Shown in pieces: positions 6,648-15,357 of a stretch of DNA of 20,736 bases. Source of the stretch: CAZSRX01 sp964609675 [NCBI: uncultured Bacteroidota bacterium]. GTDB lineage: Bacteria; CLD3; SB21. The position numbers and the translations under genes were made by a program. The stretch is from assembly GCA_964609675.1 (NCBI GenBank), contig CAZSRX010000049.1, forward strand, positions 1-20,736, in the 5' to 3' direction. Positions within the stretch are counted from its first letter, which is position 1. Every line of letters begins with the position of its first letter. Below the pieces are notes generated by a model that was given only the letters and a program-made list of their open reading frames with translations, made no database searches and had not been told where the DNA came from.

Positions 6648-7814
6648 TCAGGCATATTGTCCGGCTGTAAATCCGGATGCCCAGGCCCAGTGCAGGTTAT
6701 AACCGCCCAGCCGGCCGGTGACGTCCAGAACTTCGCCGGTAAAATACAAGCCCGGCACGGAGCGGCATTCCATCGTGCGGGATGACAGTTCGCGCGTATC
6801 GACACCGCCCAGCGTCACTTCTGCATAGCGGTACCCCGCGGCCGACTGCGGATAAACAGTCCAACACCTCAAGCGTTCATCCAGTTCTGCGGCGCGCCTG
6901 ACTGAGATGTCGGATACCGGCGTGTTCAGTATCCCAGGTTCCAGCAGGGTTTTTAAAAAGCGTTTCGGGAGATGCGCGCTTAACAGGCTCATAAGGGTTA
7001 TGCGCTTGCGGCCGCAGTCACGGATCAGTTGCCGAAGATTCTGACCGGGTAAAACGTTGATGATCAGCGGGTTGCCGTGATTCCAGAAATTAGATATTTG
7101 TAAAATGGCGGGGCCGCTGAGGCCGTGATGGGTGAACAACACATGGCCTTCAACCCGTTTTTTACCGCAGCTAACCTGCGCTTTAAATGAAATGCCGCTC
7201 AGGTTGCAGTAAGCCCATGATTGCTGCCGGTCCATCCAGAGCGGGGTCAGGGCGGGCCTGGTATCAATAATGTTCAGACGGAATTGCCGCGCCAGCCGGT
7301 AGCCCAGGTCGGAAGCGCCCAAGCGAGGCCACGAAAGGCCTCCGGTCGCGACAATCAGCGACGCCGCATGCAATGTATGTTGCCGGGTACGTACCTTAAA
7401 ACACACGGATTGGCCGACGGATACAATCGGCTGATTCATCATGAACGTCACATGGTTCGCGCGGCATTCTTTTGCGAGCATATCGGTAACGGCGCCGGCA
7501 TCTGTTTTGCAAAACAGCTGACCCTCTTCGCGCTCCTCATAAGGAATACGATATTGCCGAAGAAGGCTGATAAAGTCATCCGGAGTAAAGCGCTTCAGTG
7601 CCGATCGGCAGAAATCAGGGTTCTGGCTGATATAATTACTAGCATCCATAAACCGATTGCTGAAGTTGCATCGCCCGCCGCCGGAGACGCGAATCTTAGC
7701 GCCGGGCTTTGCGTTATGGTCGAGCAGCGCAACCTTTCGTCCGCGCCGTCCCGCCTCCAAGGCGCTCATCAACCCTGACGCGCCGGCCCCGATGATGATT
7801 ACGTCCCAATCCAT
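6648..7814 (-). CDS. BaiN/HI0933-like NAD(P)/FAD-dependent oxidoreductase
   Basis: The protein is a flavoprotein of the HI0933/YhiN/BaiN family. Starting at ATG 7814 it has 388 residues. The dinucleotide-binding motif DVIIIGAGASGLMSALEAGR lies directly at the N-terminus. The family signature KIRVSGGGRCNFSN follows about residues 40-55. Further typical blocks are LIVATGGLSWPRLGASDLGY, LFTHHGLSGPAILQIS and the C-terminal FTGEVLDVTGRLGGYNLHWA that closes the FAD site. A TTG codon at 7844 would add ten residues, but they precede the usual start, so ATG 7814 is preferred. Family members are annotated variously (aminoacetone oxidase-like, bile-acid BaiN), and the true substrate is unknown. It is divergent from the outer-membrane-like gene at 7926. 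The 149 bases downstream before purN hold no visible gene. Confidence 0.92.
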   Translation of the reverse strand: MDWDVIIIGAGASGLMSALEAGRRGRKVALLDHNAKPGAKIRVSGGGRCNFSNRFMDASNYISQNPDFCRSALKRFTPDDFISLLRQYRIPYEEREEGQLFCKTDAGAVTDMLAKECRANHVTFMMNQPIVSVGQSVCFKVRTRQHTLHAASLIVATGGLSWPRLGASDLGYRLARQFRLNIIDTRPALTPLWMDRQQSWAYCNLSGISFKAQVSCGKKRVEGHVLFTHHGLSGPAILQISNFWNHGNPLIINVLPGQNLRQLIRDCGRKRITLMSLLSAHLPKRFLKTLLEPGILNTPVSDISVRRAAELDERLRCWTVYPQSAAGYRYAEVTLGGVDTRELSSRTMECRSVPGLYFTGEVLDVTGRLGGYNLHWAWASGFTAGQYA

Positions 7815-7838
7815 ACTATCTTTATCCAGAAATAGTGC

Positions 7839-7867
7839 TTGCAAAAAAATAGAATATTTTTTAATTA
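7839..7867 (+). promoter_or_regulatory. Candidate promoter for the outer-membrane-like gene
   Basis: TTGCAA (7839-7844) and TAATTA (7862-7867) are spaced by 17 bases upstream of ATG 7926. The match is moderate and the region is AT-rich. Confidence 0.3.
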
Positions 7868-7925
7868 TAGCAACATTTTAAACGCAGAGCGATGAAATAA
7901 TAGACTATAAAACGGAGGTGTTATT

Positions 7926-8579
7926 ATGAAACGAATCCAAACCGCGGCGGTTATCCTGATTGCAATCCTTACGGCCACGTCGGCCTATGCCGGCGAAGGG
8001 TGCGGTTTTAACGTCAACTTCCCTGCCGGGTACAGCCAGGCGGGCATCGGAGGGGATGCCGGTTCCGGCGGCGTGTTCGGTCCGGCCGCCGTACTTAAAA
8101 AAGGGAAATTTATTCTCGGCGTTGAGCCCCATCTTTTTCTAAGCGACGTGGATAACCAGTTCGGGGTTCTGGGCCATGCCCGTTACGGTCTAATGCCGTC
8201 CTTTGAACTGAACGGATCGCTGGGCGTCGTGCTCGGAAAATTTTATTTCCGGGGCGGAATTGATTATCAGATCCTTCCGGACAAACCCGGATCGGTAGGG
8301 CTGTTGGTGAGAGCCGGCGGCTTTATGAATAACGACGGAATGGGTAACGGTTTAGACATCGGCATGATGGTGGGCAACCAGTTCAAGCTGGTGAACATCT
8401 ACGGCGGTCTGGACATGACGTTTATCGTGGATCCTAACAGCGTTACCATTGCCAATTTAGTCGGCGGTATTCACATTCCGTTTCAGCGAAAGATGGCTTT
8501 TGTCGGCGAGATCGGCGTCAATATCAACAATAAAAACACGTCGTATCTGAGCGGCGGCGTGTTATTTTATATGAACTAA
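7926..8579 (+). CDS. Putative outer-membrane beta-barrel protein
   Basis: The 217-residue product has a signal peptide, MKRIQTAAVILIAILTATSAYA, with likely cleavage before GEG. The mature part is Gly-rich with alternating hydrophobic and polar strands, for example FILGVEPHLFLSDVD, FELNGSLGVVLGKFYFRGGI and MAFVGEIGVNIN. This pattern and the final SGGVLFYMN strand suggest a small transmembrane beta-barrel. I do not recognise a specific family. The ribosome binding site GGAGG lies about eight bases before the ATG. A strong terminator (8601-8634) follows closely, so the gene is probably transcribed alone. Confidence 0.75.
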   Translation: MKRIQTAAVILIAILTATSAYAGEGCGFNVNFPAGYSQAGIGGDAGSGGVFGPAAVLKKGKFILGVEPHLFLSDVDNQFGVLGHARYGLMPSFELNGSLGVVLGKFYFRGGIDYQILPDKPGSVGLLVRAGGFMNNDGMGNGLDIGMMVGNQFKLVNIYGGLDMTFIVDPNSVTIANLVGGIHIPFQRKMAFVGEIGVNINNKNTSYLSGGVLFYMN

Positions 8580-8600
8580 AAAATCATACCTTTTTTCTGA

Positions 8601-8634
8601 TAGCTCATCCCGGCTGACGGGGTGAGCTATTTTT
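8601..8634 (+). terminator. Rho-independent terminator after the outer-membrane-like gene
   Basis: TAGCTCATCCCG (8601-8612) pairs with CGGGGTGAGCTA (8618-8629) over 12 bp with one G-U pair and a 5-base loop, followed by TTTTT (8630-8634). The T-run touches an ATG at 8635, which affects the start choice of the next gene. Confidence 0.88.
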
Positions 8635-8649
8635 ATGCAAAGGATTACA

Positions 8650-9696
8650 GTGTTCCATCTGCTTCGTCATTACCTGCGCCGGCGCCCGTTCAATTCCAGC
8701 ACCGAGGTGCGCGTGACTTATCAATGCACGCAGCGTTGCCGGCAATGCGCTATCCCGTACAAGAATTCCCATACGATGACTTTGGACGAATTCCGGCATG
8801 TTATGCGGGAGTTGAAGGCGTACGGGGCGTATGTGGGTTTTATTTCCGGCGGGGAAGCCACGCTGGTTCCGGAATTGCCGGATATGCTCCGGGAAGCCGC
8901 CCGCACCTTCCGGTACGCGGCCACGCTGGTTACCGGGCTGATTAACCGCGAGGATATCATTGAAACCGCGGCGCGAACCTGCCTGGAAGAGGGCATGCAT
9001 ATCCAAACGTCCTTTGACGGTATCGGCGCCGTCGGGGACGAACTGCGCGGTGTAACGAATTTTTCTGAACGTGTTACCGACGCGATGCGCCACATTGCCG
9101 CCATGCGGGCGTCCCTGCAAGCCCATGCCCGCCGCCGGTCGCTGCTTTACGCTAATATTGTCATCAGCAACCGAAACATCGAACAGATACCCGATTTGAT
9201 TCAACAGGTGCGCGCGCTGGGATGGAAGGCCACCATAGGCCTGTATCACCACCTTACGGCGTCCACGCAGTACCGGGATGATCTGGAAGTGAAACCGGAT
9301 GCACGGATGGAGGCCCTCATCCGCCACCTGCGCGGAAATCCCGATATTATGAATCTGGAATCGTTTATCGAAGGCATTCTTCCCTATTTGCGGAATCCTG
9401 CTCTGAACTGGTGTCCGTTTGTGCGGTCAAGATTTTTGTCGACCCGCACAACCATCATGGAAAACGGCGACGTGCATCTCTGCCACGGCGAACCGATCGG
9501 CAATATTTTCAGGGAACATCTGACCTCCATTTTTTCCGGCAGCGCTTACCGGCAGCGGCTGGAAGCTTACCAGGCCTGCCGCGGATGCTGGACGACCTGT
9601 TACACCCAGCGATATTTACTCGTCCGTCCGAAGTCCCCGGGTGAACTGATACGTAATATCAGAAAATTAAAAAACGCCAGAAAGGTATATTTTTAA
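8650..9696 (+). CDS. Radical SAM protein with SPASM-like C-terminal Cys cluster
   Basis: The N-terminal half carries the radical SAM signature CTQRCRQC (CxxxCxxC) for the SAM-binding 4Fe-4S cluster, followed by GFISGGEATLVPELPDML, the usual GGE-type motif. TSFDGIGA fits the next strand of the TIM barrel. The C-terminus has WCPF, then ENGDVHLCHGEPIGNI and YQACRGCWTTCY, a Cys arrangement like a SPASM or twitch domain that binds an extra cluster. Substrate is unknown; relatives modify peptides or sugars. An upstream ATG at 8635 is in frame, but it touches the terminator T-run and has no ribosome binding site. GTG 8650 has AAAGGA five bases before it and is preferred (348 aa, against 353 from the ATG). 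No obvious precursor peptide lies nearby. Confidence 0.83.
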   Translation: MFHLLRHYLRRRPFNSSTEVRVTYQCTQRCRQCAIPYKNSHTMTLDEFRHVMRELKAYGAYVGFISGGEATLVPELPDMLREAARTFRYAATLVTGLINREDIIETAARTCLEEGMHIQTSFDGIGAVGDELRGVTNFSERVTDAMRHIAAMRASLQAHARRRSLLYANIVISNRNIEQIPDLIQQVRALGWKATIGLYHHLTASTQYRDDLEVKPDARMEALIRHLRGNPDIMNLESFIEGILPYLRNPALNWCPFVRSRFLSTRTTIMENGDVHLCHGEPIGNIFREHLTSIFSGSAYRQRLEAYQACRGCWTTCYTQRYLLVRPKSPGELIRNIRKLKNARKVYF

Positions 9697-9712
9697 TTAC
9701 CGCATAAACCGA

Positions 9713-9741
9713 TTGATAAAAAGACACATTCTTACTATACT
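9713..9741 (+). promoter_or_regulatory. Strong sigma70-like promoter
   Basis: TTGATA (9713-9718) and TATACT (9736-9741) are separated by exactly 17 bases. They lie upstream of ATG 9768, which has AAGGA as a ribosome binding site. Confidence 0.65.
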
Positions 9742-9767
9742 TTAAAAATTTTGCCATAAGGACGACT

Positions 9768-10457
9768 ATGCGCATTCTGTTGATTTGCCTGCTTTCTTTT
9801 ATTTACAGTTATGTTCTTAACGCCCACGAAGCTCTGACCGGGTATAAAGTGCAGGTCTATACAACGATTTATGATGACGGCTCCGCTTATCGTCTGATCG
9901 AAATCAACATGGATCCGGATGCCCATGAGACCATCCAGCATAAACGCCAATTTTTTAGCCGTAACGGTTACCATCTGAGCGAACATTCCGAGGAGCAAGG
10001 TATGGTTCTATTGGCCTCACGTACGTTTGATGCCAATAGCGTCCGTAATGCGCGCGATGAGTTTTCAGAAATCGGTATTACAATGCGAGGCGATAGCGTG
10101 TATTTTTCAGAAACGTTTTTTACGCAGATAGTCAGCGAAGAAGTGAAAAGCAGTGACCTGAGCAACGATCTATCCGCCGCCAAGGTCATGATGGCGGATA
10201 TCAAATTTTGTTTTCATACGGTATTTCCGGGAAGGATTACCGATGCCGGTTCGGGAAAGAATAGCGGCGATACGCTGAAATGGCAATATGATGTTGAGCA
10301 GGTGTTCCAGAAACCTTCACTGAAAATGGCCGGCGCCAGCGTCATCCAGCGGGGCGATGAGCTGTCTTGGCTGACGGGGCTTATCGGATTGCTTTTCATC
10401 GTGATTGCCGGACTGATTGTGCTGCGGCAACGATTCACATTGTTCGCACGGCACTAA
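9768..10457 (+). CDS. Membrane-anchored LppM-like protein of unknown function
   Basis: The 229-residue protein has an N-terminal signal peptide (MRILLICLLSFIYSYVLNA) and a C-terminal membrane segment, LTGLIGLLFIVIAGLIVL, ending in a short basic tail. The soluble middle domain should face the periplasm. Its second half has HTVFPGRITDAGSG, then DTLKWQYDV and an Ala-Ser end. This resembles the PG-x-v-xx-sG, then W, then a-x-S pattern of LppM/DUF3153-type domains that precede a C-terminal anchor. The assignment is by pattern memory and is uncertain. AAGGA lies before the ATG, and the gene has its own well-formed promoter at 9713-9741. Confidence 0.7.
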   Translation: MRILLICLLSFIYSYVLNAHEALTGYKVQVYTTIYDDGSAYRLIEINMDPDAHETIQHKRQFFSRNGYHLSEHSEEQGMVLLASRTFDANSVRNARDEFSEIGITMRGDSVYFSETFFTQIVSEEVKSSDLSNDLSAAKVMMADIKFCFHTVFPGRITDAGSGKNSGDTLKWQYDVEQVFQKPSLKMAGASVIQRGDELSWLTGLIGLLFIVIAGLIVLRQRFTLFARH

Positions 10458-10593
10458 ATTAACGATTCATTAAATTTTATTAGGAATTTTGCCAATAAAG
10501 TTATTATATTTCAGCCGGTATACAGGTATAAGGATTAATAGCATTAAACAAAAGTAATATAAATATTTAACCCTATTTTATAGTGAGGATGTT

Positions 10594-10938
10594 ATGAGCT
10601 TTAAAGAAGAAGTGCATGGCGATGTTTACGTGCTGGTGGTCAAGGGTAAACTTATGGGCGGCACAGAGACCAGTGAAATCCACGACCGCATCAAGCAATT
10701 AGCGCAGGTTGGCGTCAAGAAAGTGATTCTGGATCTGGGGCAGGTCAAGTGGATGAACAGTTCAGGATTAGGCGCGCTGATGTCCAGCATGACTACGATG
10801 AAAAGCAGCGGCGGCGACCTTAGGTTGTCTTCCGTGGCGGATAAAGTAGAGAGTCTGCTGATTATTACCCAGCTGATGAAAATTTTTAAAACCTACAGCA
10901 CGATGGATGAGGCGATCAAAAGTTTTCATGAGGCCTAG
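10594..10938 (+). CDS. STAS-domain anti-anti-sigma factor (SpoIIAA/RsbV-like)
   Basis: The 114-residue protein is a single STAS domain. VYVLVVKGKLMGGTETSEI forms the first strands. KKVILDLGQVKWMNSSGLGALMS (43-65) holds the phosphorylatable Ser in the NSSGLG motif (S56/S57; the usual form is DSSGLG). DLRLSSVADKVESLL and the final helix complete the fold. Such proteins bind an anti-sigma kinase when unphosphorylated and free a sigma factor or other output. A likely type of partner, an RsbW-like kinase, lies at 16556-17032, about 5.6 kb away and not in the same operon. GAGG precedes the ATG at normal spacing. The 136 bases upstream are AT-rich and probably contain the promoter, but I cannot pick it. 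Confidence 0.9.
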   Translation: MSFKEEVHGDVYVLVVKGKLMGGTETSEIHDRIKQLAQVGVKKVILDLGQVKWMNSSGLGALMSSMTTMKSSGGDLRLSSVADKVESLLIITQLMKIFKTYSTMDEAIKSFHEA

Positions 10939-11029
10939 GGCTCTTTTTCAGGCTTGAAACAAACCGGCTAAACGGTCAACGTTTTTTGAAACGATACGGC
11001 GCAGTCGAATTGCGAGAACGGTTTATAAG

Positions 11030-11704
11030 GTGACGACACGAAGCCGCTTTCTAATCAGTCCGGGAAATTTATGGCACTGCTATGGCGGGCTGATGTCCCT
11101 ATTAGCCGTTTTATGTTTGGCGGCCGGTGTTGTAAACGCGCAGGAAAGCCCTGCGGCTGATACGCTCCGAAATGATTCGATCGCGCCGATGCTATTTAAG
11201 GGCACTCTCGGCGGGGCGCCGAAAAGCCGGGTGGATTATCGGACTTTCCGCGGGGATACGCTGTTAAAGTCTCCGTGGGGCGCGGTTCTGCGGTCTTTGA
11301 TTATTCCGGGGTGGGGGCAGTGGTATAACGAAAGCAAATGGAAAGCGCCATTATTCATCACAACCGACGGTACGATGCTATACTTCTATCACAAACGGGA
11401 CCATAAAGTTCAGTCAATCGAACGGCAGCGTAAGCGCATTGACCGTCAGCTCCGAACGGACCCGTTCCTGACGCCGGCACGCCGGTCAATTCTGATGAGC
11501 CGGTTCACTAATCTGACTAATGACCTGGACGGCGCACTGGATCGCCGTAATCTGTACGGTTGGCTGTTTGCCCTTTCCCATCTGATGGGCATGGTCGATG
11601 CCTATGTCGATGCCCATCTATTTGATTTCGACTCCAAGATGGACCTGGCCATTATACCGGCGCCGTCGGGATGGCTGCTATGCTGGAAACTGGATCTGAA
11701 GTAA
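11030..11704 (+). CDS. DUF5683-type membrane-associated protein
   Basis: The 224-residue protein has an N-terminal hydrophobic segment (LMSLLAVLCLAAGVVNA, with a likely cleavage before QE). Further on it has the DUF5683 hallmark SPWGAVLRSLIIPGWGQWYN followed by KWKAPLF and a hydrophobic strand. This domain is common in Bacteroidota and related phyla; its function is unknown. The middle has a basic helical stretch rich in Arg (about 126-165). GTG 11030 is used as the start because it gives the signal peptide basic residues; ATG 11090 is an alternative but would leave the signal without a positive charge. The stop is one base before the histidine kinase start, so the two genes are probably one operon. 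Confidence 0.75.
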   Translation: MTTRSRFLISPGNLWHCYGGLMSLLAVLCLAAGVVNAQESPAADTLRNDSIAPMLFKGTLGGAPKSRVDYRTFRGDTLLKSPWGAVLRSLIIPGWGQWYNESKWKAPLFITTDGTMLYFYHKRDHKVQSIERQRKRIDRQLRTDPFLTPARRSILMSRFTNLTNDLDGALDRRNLYGWLFALSHLMGMVDAYVDAHLFDFDSKMDLAIIPAPSGWLLCWKLDLK

Positions 11705-11705
11705 C

Positions 11706-13094
11706 ATGCCGAGAAAATTTCACCAAAACTGGAATCTGGAATTACAGCCGCACGAAGCTGAGTGGATGCAGCTGACGGAGACCATCGTTACGGCCGGCGA
11801 CTGGAACCGCGCCGTTCGTGAGATTTTTAAAATTATGGAGGATGTTCTGTGTCCTTCAGGCCGGGTCAGCCTGTTTGTCGCTACGGAACCATCCGACGAT
11901 TACTTTGTAATCGGCTCCACCGACCAGCGGTTTACGCCGGAAGCCGGTATCCGGATCGGCGCCGAACAGATGGAACGCCTGATGCAATCGGCTAAGGCCG
12001 ATGACTTCGGCATTTTTTCCGTTCCAAACCGGACTATCCATGAAATCACTAACGGCAATGACCGGGCCGGTAACTTCTTCCTGCCGGCGTATCATGTTAC
12101 CGGGACTTTAAAGGCGCTGATGATTCCGTTTTATACCGCGGAGCGCTTAAGCGGCGTGCTTTTGCTGGAATGCAGTTCCGGTGACGCGTTTTCCAAAGCC
12201 TTCAAAACACGGATCATACTGGTCCGCAACCTGCTTAAGCTGACGGTGCCGAAATTCAATCCCATGCAACAGGATCCCGACCGCCTTCAGAAAATCCTTA
12301 TCAGCGCCGATAAGATGGCTTCGCTGGGGCAACTGATTTCCGGCGTGGCGCATGAACTCAACAATCCGGTAAGTTTTATTGAAAGCAATGTCGGTTTTCT
12401 GGAGAAGTATTTGAAGGAAATTCTTCAGCTTATTGCGGTGTATGAAAAAGAATTGCCCGCCGATAGCCCCGCCTACCAGAGCGCCGAACGGTACAAGGAG
12501 GCGATCGAATACGAATTTGCCCTGAGAGATTTAGATAATATCGTTAAAAGTTTTCATGAAGGCGCGTATCGGATTAAAAGTATAGTTACCAGTCTGAGCG
12601 CTTTTTCGCGCGCCGACAGAAAGGTGATGGAAGAAATCAACGCCCATGAGGCGATGGACAATACCATCAATCTTCTAATGCACAAGGCGCGGCACAACGT
12701 GATTTTTGAAAAGGATTACCGTGCGAGGCCCTATCTCGTCGCCAATCGCAGCGAGATCAACCAGGTATTCATGAATATCCTTATCAATGCCGTGCAGGCA
12801 ATCCAGCACAAAATAGGCGATCATGACAAAGGGACCGTGCGGATTGCCACCTGGAGCGATGAAAAATATTTTTACGTTTCGGTGAACGACAATGGAGAAG
12901 GTATCGCGCCGCAGCATCTGGAAAAAATTTTCGAGCCGTTCTTTACCACCAAGCAATTCGGCGAAGGCACCGGGCTGGGTTTGTCCATCAGCCGGGACAT
13001 TATCGAACGGCATCAGGGTTCCATCCGGGCCGAATGCCGGCCGGAAGAAGGCACCACGTTTACGATATCCATACCCCATCACCTTGACGAATAA
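11706..13094 (+). CDS. GAF-type sensor histidine kinase
   Basis: The 462-residue cytoplasmic protein has no membrane segment. Residues about 20-180 look like a GAF domain. A HisKA dimerisation domain follows with the phosphoacceptor H216 in [16 protein letters not shown]. It is extended by a long helical insert to about 300. The ATPase domain shows the N box [14 protein letters not shown] (351-364), the G1 box DNGEG (395-399), PFFTTK (411-416) and G2 GTGLGLS (421-427). HELNNP-type kinases often have soluble or PAS/GAF inputs. It is separated by one base from the DUF5683 gene and by 29 bases from a receiver-kinase hybrid. The absence of a separate response regulator suggests transfer to that receiver (inference). 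Confidence 0.93.
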   Translation: MPRKFHQNWNLELQPHEAEWMQLTETIVTAGDWNRAVREIFKIMEDVLCPSGRVSLFVATEPSDDYFVIGSTDQRFTPEAGIRIGAEQMERLMQSAKADDFGIFSVPNRTIHEITNGNDRAGNFFLPAYHVTGTLKALMIPFYTAERLSGVLLLECSSGDAFSKAFKTRIILVRNLLKLTVPKFNPMQQDPDRLQKILISADKMASLGQLISGVAHELNNPVSFIESNVGFLEKYLKEILQLIAVYEKELPADSPAYQSAERYKEAIEYEFALRDLDNIVKSFHEGAYRIKSIVTSLSAFSRADRKVMEEINAHEAMDNTINLLMHKARHNVIFEKDYRARPYLVANRSEINQVFMNILINAVQAIQHKIGDHDKGTVRIATWSDEKYFYVSVNDNGEGIAPQHLEKIFEPFFTTKQFGEGTGLGLSISRDIIERHQGSIRAECRPEEGTTFTISIPHHLDE

Positions 13095-13123
13095 AAACCA
13101 AGAAACGACTAGGAGCCATACGT

Positions 13124-14347
13124 GTGACGGAAGTCATTTCAAACAATCCCAAAGACGAAACCAGGAAAACCATGCACGACATTTTGGTCGTGGATGATGA
13201 GGTTGATAATCTCGATTTGCTGCGACGGACATTTCGCAGGGAATACAATGTGGTGACCGCCAGCAGCGCCCAGAGCGCCCTTAAAGAACTCGAAAACCGG
13301 GAATTTGCGGTAATCATCAGCGACCAGCGTATGCCCGAGATGACCGGCGTGGAGTTATTCCAGCGGGCGCGGGAAAAATATCCGCTGACCATACGTATTC
13401 TTCTTACCGGCTACACCGACATCAACGCGCTGGTGGATGCGATTAATATGGGCCATGTTTACCGCTATGTAACCAAGCCGTGGAGTCGGGAAGAAATTGT
13501 CATGACCGTCAAGCGGGCCGTGGAGCATTATGAAACCTCCAAATTCAATCTGCAGTTGCTTGAAGAGCTAAAACTCAAGAACGCCGAGCTGGAAAAGAAT
13601 TACAAAGATTTGAAACGCTTAGATGAACTCAAGACACGATTCATGGTCATTTCCAGCCACGAACTGCGTACGCCCGCTTCCATCATATCCGGCAACCTGG
13701 AACTGCTGCTGTCCGGCGCGATGGGCGAATTTCCTGCCGATACCAGGGAGGTTGTTGACAACGCCTACAAAGGCGTAACCCGGCTGATTGACCTCATCGA
13801 AGACGTACTGTCGGTGCTACGGATTGACCTGAACCAGGTAAAACTCGAACTGACGGCCGTGAACCTGCGCACACTGATTGACGAAGTATGCGGGGATTTC
13901 CGTATTTTTCTTTCTGAACGGAAGCAAACGGTCAACAACCAGGTGCCGGACATTGAAATCCAGGGCGATAAGAACCGCCTGATCAATGTGTTTTTCAATT
14001 TACTCAGTAATGCCATGAAATATTCGCGGGACGGCGGTACGATTGATTTTACGGCAACCGAAGAGAACGGCATGGTGCACGTCATCTGCCGGGACTACGG
14101 CGTCGGCATTCCCATGGAAGAGCTGGAGCGGATATTTGACAAATTTTACCAGCTGGGCGACGCGGATCAGCACCGGACCAGCAAATACAAGTTTATGGGC
14201 GGCGGCACCGGACTGGGCCTGACTATCGTGCGCGGCACGGTGGAAGAACATCACGGAAAAGTCTGGGCGGAAAGCTCCGGACCGGATCAGGGCGCCAGCA
14301 TCCATATCCTTATACCCAAAACCCAACCGGCGGTTTCAGCGACCTGA
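13124..14347 (+). CDS. Receiver-histidine kinase hybrid protein
   Basis: The 407-residue protein begins with a receiver domain: acidic D24 and D25 in LVVDDE, the phosphoacceptor D67 in IISDQRMPEMTG, T95 in ILLTGYTD, and K118 in YVTKPW. A coiled-coil linker (about 138-170) leads to a HisKA domain with H179 in RFMVISSHELRTPAS. An ATPase domain follows with NRLINVFFNLLSNAMKYS, DYGVGI and GGGTGLGLTIV. The receiver-first order is typical of kinases controlled by phosphorylation of their own receiver, here probably by the upstream kinase. No output domain is present. GTG 13124 has AGGAG eight bases before it. ATG 13172 (MHDILVVDDE), also preceded by AGGA, would still give a complete receiver. Confidence 0.93.
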   Translation: MTEVISNNPKDETRKTMHDILVVDDEVDNLDLLRRTFRREYNVVTASSAQSALKELENREFAVIISDQRMPEMTGVELFQRAREKYPLTIRILLTGYTDINALVDAINMGHVYRYVTKPWSREEIVMTVKRAVEHYETSKFNLQLLEELKLKNAELEKNYKDLKRLDELKTRFMVISSHELRTPASIISGNLELLLSGAMGEFPADTREVVDNAYKGVTRLIDLIEDVLSVLRIDLNQVKLELTAVNLRTLIDEVCGDFRIFLSERKQTVNNQVPDIEIQGDKNRLINVFFNLLSNAMKYSRDGGTIDFTATEENGMVHVICRDYGVGIPMEELERIFDKFYQLGDADQHRTSKYKFMGGGTGLGLTIVRGTVEEHHGKVWAESSGPDQGASIHILIPKTQPAVSAT

Positions 14348-14373
14348 CCGTAATAGGAATCGGATGAACGATC

Positions 14374-15357
14374 ATGCCTGAAACGGTTTTAACATACTCT
14401 CACAGCCTGATGATTCCGCTGACGCGGGCCTGCGGAGCGCATTGCGCCTATTGCACGTTCAAAACAAGCGACACGCACCTGCTGACCTTCGATGAAATTG
14501 AAAGCCTGCTGCGCACGCATGTCAACACAGGTATTTCGGAAGTCTTGTTGTCCTCCGGACAGGCGCTCGGCAGCGTGCCGGAAGTTGAGCGTCAGTGGAC
14601 GGATCAGGGTTACGCCTCGTTTGCGCATTACGTACGCGACATCGAGCACCTGATCCTTGAAAACCAGTTGCTGCCGTCGCTCGACATCGGCCCGATGACT
14701 TACGCCGAACTGGAACTGATCGCGCCGTATACCGTTTCGGTGTCGCTCCTGTTGGAGAATGTGAACAACGCGTTTATGAAAACCCTGCAGAAAAATAAAA
14801 GCATTGATGCGAAGATTGAAACCCTCTCGGACGCGGGGCTGCTCCAGATACCGGTTTCTACGGGGATTCTTATCGGGCTGGGCGAGTCGGTGAGCGATTT
14901 GCGGGCCACGTTAGACGTGATCGCCGAACTGCACGGCAAGTACCGTCACGTACAAACGGTGGTGTTCCAGTATGCCCATATTACCAACACGGCTTTCGCG
15001 CCGTCCTTCCGGTATGAGGATCTGCGCGACCTGCTGGCCTATGCCGCCTCGATACTTCCGGAGGTTCCGGTCAGTGTTCCGGTCAACGCCCCGCCTTTCT
15101 GGACCGAAGCCGTGCCGCTCGGAATCCGCGATATTGGAAGGGTCTTTGAAGGCCTGAACGGCATCGAATGGGATAAACCCGCGCCGAAACTGACCGAAAT
15201 CGAAAAAACACTCTCTAAAAAGAATATCGTCCTGAAACCGCGCTTTCCGGTGACGGCCGGAAACTTCAAAAAGTTTCAATTTACCGGCCCGCTTCTTGAA
15301 ACGCTGGACGAATGGATGAACAAGAATGAATACGCCTATTACCGGAGGGTCCGATAA
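14374..15357 (+). CDS. CofG-like radical SAM enzyme (5-deazaflavin synthase subunit family), divergent
   Basis: The 327-residue protein carries the radical SAM motif with C20, C24 and C27 in PLTRACGAHCAYCTF. It matches CofG throughout: the YSHSLMIPLT start, LLPSLDIGPMT, IPVSTGILIGLGES and the C-terminal KNIVLKPRFPV. CofG makes the 5-deazaflavin ring (Fo) of coenzyme F420 from a tyrosine-derived radical together with CofH. No cofH or other F420 gene is in the window, and some CofG segments differ (for example DIGRVFEGL where CofG has a DWGG-type motif). A related but different reaction is therefore possible. The stop shares one base with the next ATG (TAATG), so it is translationally coupled to the selenoprotein downstream. 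Confidence 0.75.
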   Translation: MPETVLTYSHSLMIPLTRACGAHCAYCTFKTSDTHLLTFDEIESLLRTHVNTGISEVLLSSGQALGSVPEVERQWTDQGYASFAHYVRDIEHLILENQLLPSLDIGPMTYAELELIAPYTVSVSLLLENVNNAFMKTLQKNKSIDAKIETLSDAGLLQIPVSTGILIGLGESVSDLRATLDVIAELHGKYRHVQTVVFQYAHITNTAFAPSFRYEDLRDLLAYAASILPEVPVSVPVNAPPFWTEAVPLGIRDIGRVFEGLNGIEWDKPAPKLTEIEKTLSKKNIVLKPRFPVTAGNFKKFQFTGPLLETLDEWMNKNEYAYYRRVR

